Shown in pieces: positions 38,001 through 47,000 of a stretch of DNA of 64,000 bases. The notes under the pieces were generated by a model. It worked only from the letters and a program-made list of their open reading frames with translations. It did not search any database and was not told where the DNA came from. Both the position numbers and the translations under genes were made by a program. This DNA is from JAXLWB01 sp046328715 (lineage in GTDB: Bacteria; Chloroflexota; Anaerolineae; Caldilineales; Caldilineaceae): positions 32,481 through 96,480 of the forward strand of contig JAXLWB010000039.1 of assembly GCA_046328715.1 (NCBI GenBank), written 5' to 3'. How positions within the stretch are numbered: position 1 is the stretch's first letter; each line of letters opens with the position of its first letter.

Positions 38001-41000
38001 ACCACGCCACTTGGTTGGCCGTCGAAGATTGGGTAGCGATCCGTGCTATTGAGCGGCTGCGGATAGATCCAGGCAAGCTGCGTGAAGGCAGCGCCGCTCA
38101 GATCAAAGATCGGGTTGGCAGGCAGGCTGATGTACTCTCCTGGGCGGGTAAAGGGCAAGGCTCCGCTGCCCACTTTGCCAGCCGCAGCGTAGAGCTCCGT
38201 GGTGCCGTCACCCACATGCAGCGTCGCTTTATGTTGATGGCGCGACTCCTCTTGGACCGCCTCGCCGACGTTGAAGCTATTTTCGTCGAAGGGCAGGCGC
38301 AGGAGCGGCGTGTAGCCACGGTAGAAGCTGCGCACTTCGCTGGCAGAAAGGCTATGATCGTAGACCACCACATCATCGAGCAGACCTTGCAGGCTTTCGC
38401 CCAGCCGCAGCGTATCGGTGACTGCCGGTCGAACGGTAGTCGTAAAGGTGCTGGCCGAGACGCCATCCAGATAAAGCACCGCCTGATTGACCGCATCCAC
38501 TGACAGCAGCCAGTGATGCCAAGTGTCTGTAATATAGCCACCGGCGCTGACCCGGTTGCCAGCAAGCGCGTCGTTGTAGACAAAACGCTGCTGGCTGGCT
38601 TCGTAGCGCAAGCTCTGCTGCACAACATTACTAGCGTTGACAAAGGCAAAAATGGTATCCTGACCACTGCTGGCAGGATCGGCGTTGATCCAGCCGCCGA
38701 TGGAGAACTCGTTATTCGTGAGTGTACCGCCAAAGGCAGGCACGCTTAGTTGCTCGCCCGCGCCATCGAATTGTAGCGCGTTGCCGTAATAGCCGCGCAG
38801 CGCCGGGGTTGGGCATTGGCTGCATGTGGCGTTAAAACCGTTGCCGGAAGCGTCGGCAAAGAGCGTGGTCGAGAGCCCATCCGTATTAGTGATCGGCTCG
38901 TCCAAGGCCAGATGCAGCACCAGGCCATCCGCTTGCCAGTTAGCGCTGGAGAGATCGTTGCGTCCTTCGGGATGGAAGCTGATCTCGACCTTTTGAATGC
39001 CAGAAGCAGAAGCGGTTGGCCCAACATTGCTGACACTCGGCGAACCAGCGGCAGCAGCAGATGTCAGCGCAGCCGACGAACCACTACTGCCCGTGCCTTC
39101 AGAAACTGTGCCACCCAGGGTGACGCCGCTGGCAATCGTCGTGGTCGAAGCACCAGTGTCGTCAATCGTGGCGCTGGCCGGTTCGCCATCGACCTTAGCC
39201 AGCGCGGACCGGCTACTTTGATTACCGACCTGATCCACCGCCTCGATGCTAACCGTGTAGGGGCCGCTAGGGCGCAATGCAAAGGGATAGTTGATCTGCC
39301 AGGTGTTGGTGCTCAGGGTGGTGGTGAGCCGTCCGCTGCTGGAAACGCCATTGGCGTCGTAGAGTTCAACCCACACTGCCGCAGTCGGGCTATTGGCGGC
39401 TGTCACAGCGCCGGAGAGGGCGAGATCCCAACTGTCGTTGGCCTCGTTGCGCGTCACAGGCAGGATCGCGCCACTGTCGGCGTTGGTCAATCCCAGCACG
39501 GGGCCGCTGCCATCGACAAAGATCACTTTTTGAGCAACGGACTGGTTGCCTGCCACATCGGTTGCCCGCACGGCAAAGGTATAGGTCCCTTCATTGGCGG
39601 GGGCGAAGGAGAAGAGCCAGCTTTCGTTGTCGCGTACGGCTGCGGTCCAGGCCCCGTTGTTGATTCGGTATTCCACCTTGTCCAGTGCCGAGGTGAGGTC
39701 GCTGGCGTAGATGGCAAGAACGCGATCTTCGAGCGGCAGAATATCGGCTCCCACGTCGAGGCGCACGGTGGGCGTGTCATTGTCGATCACGATCGTGCGC
39801 CCCACGCTGGTGTCGAACCAGCCGGCCTGATAGCTTGCCACTTCGGCCACATCTTCTGCCGAGAGCGGTGAGATGTAGACCACAACCTCGTCCATTTCTC
39901 CAGCAAAATAGTCTTTGCCGGAATCGCTATAACCGAGTTGCACCGCCTTGGTATTGAGACAGGCAAGCTGAAGTCCGCTGTAACCGGTGCTATGGCTCTT
40001 GCTGCCGTTGATATAGACCACAGCCTCGTTGCCATCATAGGTCAGCATCACATGATTCCAGGCATTCTCCAGCAGGTCGCCCGCATCGGCGTCGATGCGA
40101 TAGCCGGGAGTGGTGCTGCCAGCCGCACAGAGATCGATTGTATAGTGTAAGGTCATCGTGCCTGGTTTGATGGCGAGTTGGTAGTTCAGGCTTGTCGAAG
40201 TCCCTTTGCTGATCAGTGTCTGCCAGGCCCCGTTCTTGCGCTGCAAGGGGCGTACCCACAAGCCGACGCTAAATTTGCTGGCGATAGACAGATCAACATA
40301 GTCGGCGACAGAGAGTCCATCGTTGACGCCGTCGAATGCGACGCCTCGATAGATACGGCCCTTGGTGCCTGCATCCGGGCAAGCAGAGCCGCTACAGACG
40401 GCGTTTTTGGCAGGATTGGCACCGTTGAGAAAGCTGGTTGCGCCTTGAACCTCTTCGAACTGGAGCGAAAGCTTCGGCACCTGCCGGTAGAAATCCATGA
40501 CACTACCCAATGGCTGACGGAAGATCTGAACCTGATCCATGTCGCCGCCAAAGTAGCTATTACCATAGCGCCCAAGATAGATCGGCGACGTTCCGAGCAG
40601 CGGCGACACGTTGCTCACTTTTCCGCGATGGAGTCCATCTACATAAAAATCCAATGTACCTTTGCGCATGATAGGGTCAAACTCGTACTGCCAAAGCAGA
40701 TGCAGCCAACGATTTTTATCGCTGTTGGCGGGGGCAGTACCGGTGATCTCTTGCGTCCCGATCTTGGCATAGGGGACGCCATCCTTCAAGCCGAGATAGA
40801 GTGTATTGCTGATGCTCGCGCTTACAGTACCCAAGACCGGCTGCGCAATCCAGTTTTTGGGCTTGACCCAGGCCGAGACGGTAAAGCTATGTTCGGCGAG
40901 ACCCAAGGTGTTGGCGGCAGACAGGCTGATGGCATCGTTGACGCCATCGAAGCGTGCCGCCTGGTTGATCCGTCCTTGGATGCCGGTGACAGGACAGCCG

Positions 41001-44000
41001 TTGCCACTACAGGTGCCATCAAGTCCACTAAAGGATGAATCGCGCACGACCACCTGTCCAGGGGCCTCGTCAAAGCGCAACTCGATCTTGGGCGAGCTGG
41101 CCCAGTAGAGATCGGAGATCTGTTCGTCATTGAGTGCGTGGTTATAGATACGTAGTTCATCCAGCGATCCCTGGAAGCCTTGCCCGTCGCGGTTGAGATC
41201 GCGCCCACCGATATAGAACTGATTGACCGCAGCCGGTTTCTTGCCTGCACAGGCTGTGGTCGAGCCAATCGGTTGATTATCTACATAGGCAGCAAAGGTG
41301 GAACCATCATAGGAGACAGCGACATGATGCCAGGAACGATCAGAGGTTGTGCTGTTGAGAACGCCGTTTGCAGTCAAATCCAGCGAACAATTGCTGCCCG
41401 AGGGGCCAAAGCTGGCATAGACATTATCCCCTTCCACCCGCAGCGCAGGATAGCCGCTTTCACCACCGCCGCCGAGTCCATACTTGCCCATGATCCAGCC
41501 GCCCTCGTCGGGCAACTTGTTGAGCCAGACCGAGATGGCAAAGCTGCCGCGGCCCCGGCTGAGATCGAGATTGGGGGCGGCGCTGACGGCTAGGATATCA
41601 GAGAATTCATCGCCATCACCGAAGAGATAGCCTTTGTCGATAAAGCCAGTGCGATTGGTGCCAGGGCAGAGATAGTCATCGGTGGTGGGACAGGTGACGA
41701 TGTTGGCATAGTCGGTGCTGTCGAGCATGGCACTGCCTGCTGTACCAGCCTTGGTATCCTCGAAAGTGAAGTAGAAGACCTGACTACCACCGCTGGCGTC
41801 ATCGGCGTCGATCTCTTCGTCGGAGAGTGCGCGTGGGTAGAGATCTACTTCGTCGATCATGCCATCGAAGCGACTCCAGCCTCCACCTGTGGCGCTCAAG
41901 GTAAAGGTGAGATTGCTGAGTGCGTTCAGGCTGTAGCTGCCACTGCTGGCAATCGCCACCCGCTGTCCATCGACAAAGACGGCGGCTTGACTGCTCAGTT
42001 TATCATAGCGCCAGGCCACCCGATGCCATTCGTTGGCCGCGATCGCCGAGGGCGCACTGGCGTTGCTGATATGGCCAAAGGTGGGGCGACCGCTGTCAAA
42101 GCCAAGCACAAAGGGAGTGGTTGCCCCCAGGTTGGATTGACTGAAGAGTGCCCGTTTGCCACTATTACTATCACTCTTGACCCAGGCCAGCACGGTAAAG
42201 CTGTCGTTGGCCAGCCCTAGTTGACCGCCTGTGCCGTTGATGGTGACTTGATCGCTGACTCCATCAAAGTTGGCGGCTTTTTTCTGATAGCCAAGCCCGC
42301 CCAAGGTGGGACAGCCGCCGCCACTACAGCCTGCGTCGTGACCGCTGAGCGAGGCGTCGCTAAAGGTCGTGCCACTGCTTTCATCCAGGTGTAGCCAGAG
42401 CGTACGGCCTGCGATCTGATCAGAGAGATCCTCAGTCGCAGCCCCTACCCGTGTGGTGAGGCTGACGGCTTGTGAGGCAACAGGTTGTACATTGATCGTC
42501 CCACTTTGCGTAAAGCTGGTATTGGGGGCCAAGGTCAGGTTGGCTGCGGCAAGGTTGGCAGAAGCCAGTGAGGCGGGTAGTGCGGTTTCGATCAAGCCGA
42601 AGGCATAGCGATTGCGCAGATCGTTTTTGACCGTTGCGGAGTAGGCAAAGGAGTTACCCGGCTTGACAATACTATCCGCATCGGAAAGGTCGGTTGTCAG
42701 ATCCAGAATGTTGCTCGATGAGAAGACATTCGGGTTGAAGCCGTAGGCGCGCTCTTGTAGATCGGTGTAATCATCGTTATCGGCATTCGCATTCAATGGA
42801 TCCGACCAGACCCAAGTGGTGAGCGATGTGGAACCGTTGAAGGCGTAGACATAGGACCAGCCGGCGATCTCGACGTCGTCGCGCAGCCCATCACGGTCGC
42901 TGTCGGCCTGCTGCGGATCGGTGCCGTAACGCAGTTCAGCGGCATCATTGAGGCTGTCGCCATCTTCGTCGGCCTTCAACGGATTGGTGCCGTGGGCGAT
43001 CTCGTAATAGTCGGAGAGAGTGTCACCGTCGCTGTCAGGCTTGCTGTCGTCCGGGTCGTTGCCGCCAAAGGCAGCGCTGCGTAGCCCATCGCCATCGGCA
43101 TCCTGCAAGACGGGGAAGGTACTGTCCCAGTCGAGTGCATAGCCACCGTTGTCACGTGCAGTGAGGCGATAGAACAGGTCTAGGTTTTGCGGAAAGACAT
43201 CAAAGATCATGGTGTCGGCCAGCGAAAGTTCCAGCCTATCCTTGAGTGGGCGGATATAGCAGCCGCTGATAACGGTGATGCCCCAGCATTCCTGGACTGG
43301 AACCGCAAATCCTTCAATCAGCGACAACGAAGATTGTTTGGCATTGACACCCGCCGAAACGAGTGTGACGGTGTTTTGTACGGTCTCGGTGACGACATAT
43401 TTGCTGTCGGGTGCCCAACTATTGCTATCCGGTTTTTGCCATTGATCCGTCATCTGCCCCAAGGCCAAGCCATCCACCAGATCTTTCGGTGCGGTGCGAA
43501 TATAGTGACGAAAGGTTGATTTTTTCACCTGCTCGTCGCTGTAGAATTGCCAGAACCATAGGGCGCTGGTGGGCAGCAAGGTGGGGTTGCCAGAGAAGAG
43601 GGCAGTGCCCACGTTTACTGTCACCGTGATTTGATTGCCCACGACCATGCCTTTGTCGGGATTGACCAGCGAGAAATCAAAGTTGGCAAAGTTCAGTCGC
43701 TTGGAATTTTCCAGGTCGATCAATGGATTTTGGTCAAAGATCAGCATCTGGATGAATTGGGCGAGTTTGCCTGAGATACCGGTGCAGAAATTATTGTCGC
43801 TGGGTGTTTCACCAGTCGCAACGCAGACCAGCATAGCAATGGCGTCGATCACGGCAATGATCGCTTCAATCAGCGCGCCAACCACAGGGATGGCCCCAAT
43901 TGCCGTTAGAATAATGGCCACAATAATGCCAGCGATGACACCAGACAGGGCCTGGGTAAAGGCAAGCGAATTAACACTGATCCCCTCCGAGACAATACTT

Positions 44001-47000
44001 TGGATAAAAAGGCCAATACTGACGCCAACGATAATGATCAGCCCAACCACAGCCACAGCACTGACTTTGAAGCCTTTTGCGATTCTTCCGACTAGTTTCT
44101 TACCATTGCCAGCGCTGATATTGTCGGAAAATAGTTTTCCAACGGTAACGGTCGCCGATGTCAGATTCACAGTTGCCAAAGTTGTATCAACCACGGCAAA
44201 AACCCAGCGCACAGTGGCATTGTTCAGATCGCCAGTAAAGGTGAGGATTGTTTTGATTGCAGCACTCGCAACAGTGAGGGCTGCCGCACCAATACCCACT
44301 GCACCGCCGTCACCCACAATTTTACAGAATGTACACTTGGGGAGCGTTGTATCTGCCGATTGGATGTAGCCGGCAATGCGTGATTTTCCAAAAAGATCGT
44401 CCAGGAAGGCTTTCTTCAGTTCGAACGCACCTTTATCTGTTTTGACTACTGCAATTTTTGCCAACAGGCTGCCCCTGTTCCGCAGCAACGATTTTTTCAG
44501 CGCCTTAATGAGGAGATGGTCAACCTGACCTACCATGTTTTTAATCGACCAGGCAATATCCGACGAAATCTGAGCAAAAGCGGCAATTTGTTTATCACTC
44601 AGTTGCGGGGAAGTGGTAATGGGTTTAAAGCTGCTTGCATCGCTGATGGCAATCAGTTGCGAGATGCCTCGGAAGAGGGTCAGGTAGTAGCTTTGGGCAA
44701 TAAAGCGGGCGGTGCTCAGTTGCGTCTTGTCGGGGGAAGTACTTGTCAACGCCTTTTCGATCCCACTGCCGATTGCATCCCAATATTGCTCAAATGGTGC
44801 TGTTTGCCATTTGTTCTGGCTGCTGTCATAGAGATAGGGCTTCCAGTTGACATTCGCAGTGGTCAATTTGGGCACCTGGCTGAGCGGCATCGAAAGGACA
44901 ATGCCGTTGGCTGAGGTTGCGCCGTTCTGCCACTGAGCATGATTAGTGGGTGTTACCAGATCGGTTGTGTCCAATGACAGGCTGCGGACCACTTCTTCGC
45001 TTGCATAGAGAAAGGTAGGATTGGTGATCTGCCCACTGCTGGCCAGCGAGGTAAAGTAAGTGGCCAGCAGTTGCGGAGTTTGGGTCATGCCCAGCGTGGC
45101 AATCAACGACTGGTGCTCGAAGCTATATTGGCTGACGCGCAAGGCGGCCTTGTTGATCCCCCAACGTTGTTCATCGCTCGTGTTGCCATTCTGGCTCTTG
45201 TCAAAACGACTGACAATATCGTTCACAGTCAAGGTGAGGGTCGAGCCGTTGCTGCGTCCTGCGAGAAAACTGTGTTCCAAGCCCTGCGCCAGTGCCCAAA
45301 GTGCATCTTCGCTAAATTTACCAGGCGCAAAACCGGGTTGGGCCGTGGTGTAGCTGGGGTCCTGGAACGCAACTGCGACTTTTACACCCTGATCTTCACG
45401 CACATCAAAGCCGGTGAGATACCAATCATCGTCATAGACATGGGCGATGGTCGAGCCGTTTGAGTTCCAGTGGCTGGGATCGGCACACCACTTTTTGGTG
45501 CGTTCGCTCTTTTCGAGTGTCGTCTCAAAGTTGGCAGGGTAGGCGGTACAGCTATCGCTCAGCGCTTCGACCAGCCAAATCAAGCGTGCACTTTGGGCAG
45601 TACCGAGAGTACCGTTGTTGGATGAGCGGTAGAACATACGCCCACTGAAGGCGACTGGGGTATTGTCATCGCCATCCCGGATCAAATTCAAAGGGACGTA
45701 AGCGAAGAGCGCACCATTGTTGTTCTTTTCGCGCACCGTGACGCCAAAACTCGCCATCTCCACCGGATCCACCATTTTGTCGTTGTAACCGCCGTTGACG
45801 ATGTTGGGAATTGGCGAACAGACGGTCTGACTCAAGCTGTTGCGCAGTTGCAGCACATGTTCGCCTTTGGCCAAATCCTGGGTCAGCCATTTACTGGTGA
45901 TATTCTTGGTGGTGCCATGGTTGAGGTTGCTAAAATTGTAGGCAGGGACAGTGTCGGTGAGTACTTGAGCACAGGAAGAGACAGCGTAAATATTGGCAGT
46001 ATAGAGCGCACCTGGATTGTCAAACGCAAAGTTGAGAGTGATATTTGCACCTGCCTGCGCCAACTGAACAGTCCCTGTAGCCACCGTTTCGAAGTCCACA
46101 GCAGTCTGTGGATTGGTCAGCGGCAGCGGCAAAGGCGTTCCACTCAGTTCAACTTCCAACATGGGGGTTAGCCGTAAATCCCCATCTTTCAGTTGCGGTT
46201 CGGCATATGCTTGCTCTTCAGGAGCAAGCATATCGTAGAAGGTAGTGTCGAGTTTGCGCTGGATCTGACCCTCCGTATCGTTGCTCGGCCAATCTAGGAC
46301 ATTGAGCGTGTACCAGAGATGTTTAGGATTAGTGGGACGCAGCTGAAAATCGACATAGATCGGCTTGCTGGCGGTGAGATCCTGGACGCTGAAGTTGAAC
46401 TCGCCATCCGTTAGACCGTTGCTGCGGTCACCAACCATCGCAGTGCGGGCTGAATCCACGTTGTCGGGAACCTGATCATTGTCGTCGTCCAGATCCCAGA
46501 CATCGGGAGTGCCATCGCCATCGCTATCGGTACAACTCATGCTTTTGCTCGCTGCATCATAGAAACATTCCAAGCCATCGAGGATGTCATCTTTGTTGGT
46601 ATCCTGATCCAACGGGTTGAGATACCACTGTTTGCTGGCATAGCTGAAACCCGCCACTTCCAGGTTATCGGGCAGAGCGTCGCCATCGCTATCAGCGGCG
46701 TTGGGTTCAGTATCTAGCTCGCGCACTTCAATCCCATCCGACAGTCCGTCGCCGTCGCTGTCCTTTTTGTTGGGGTCAGTGCAGAGCAGCAGTTCTTGGG
46801 TCAGGGTCAAGCCATCGCCGTCACTGTCCAACAGATCGACGCCCACCGGCAGTTGGTTGAAGAAATCGGTGATTGGTTGTGTCGTTGTAATATTGTATTG
46901 CGCACCGATCTGTTCGAGTGCGGCACAGAGATTGGCTGGCGGCGTCGTATTACTTTGTGCGCTGACAGAAGCATCCATAGCCGCCGGAGCACTTTGGTTA

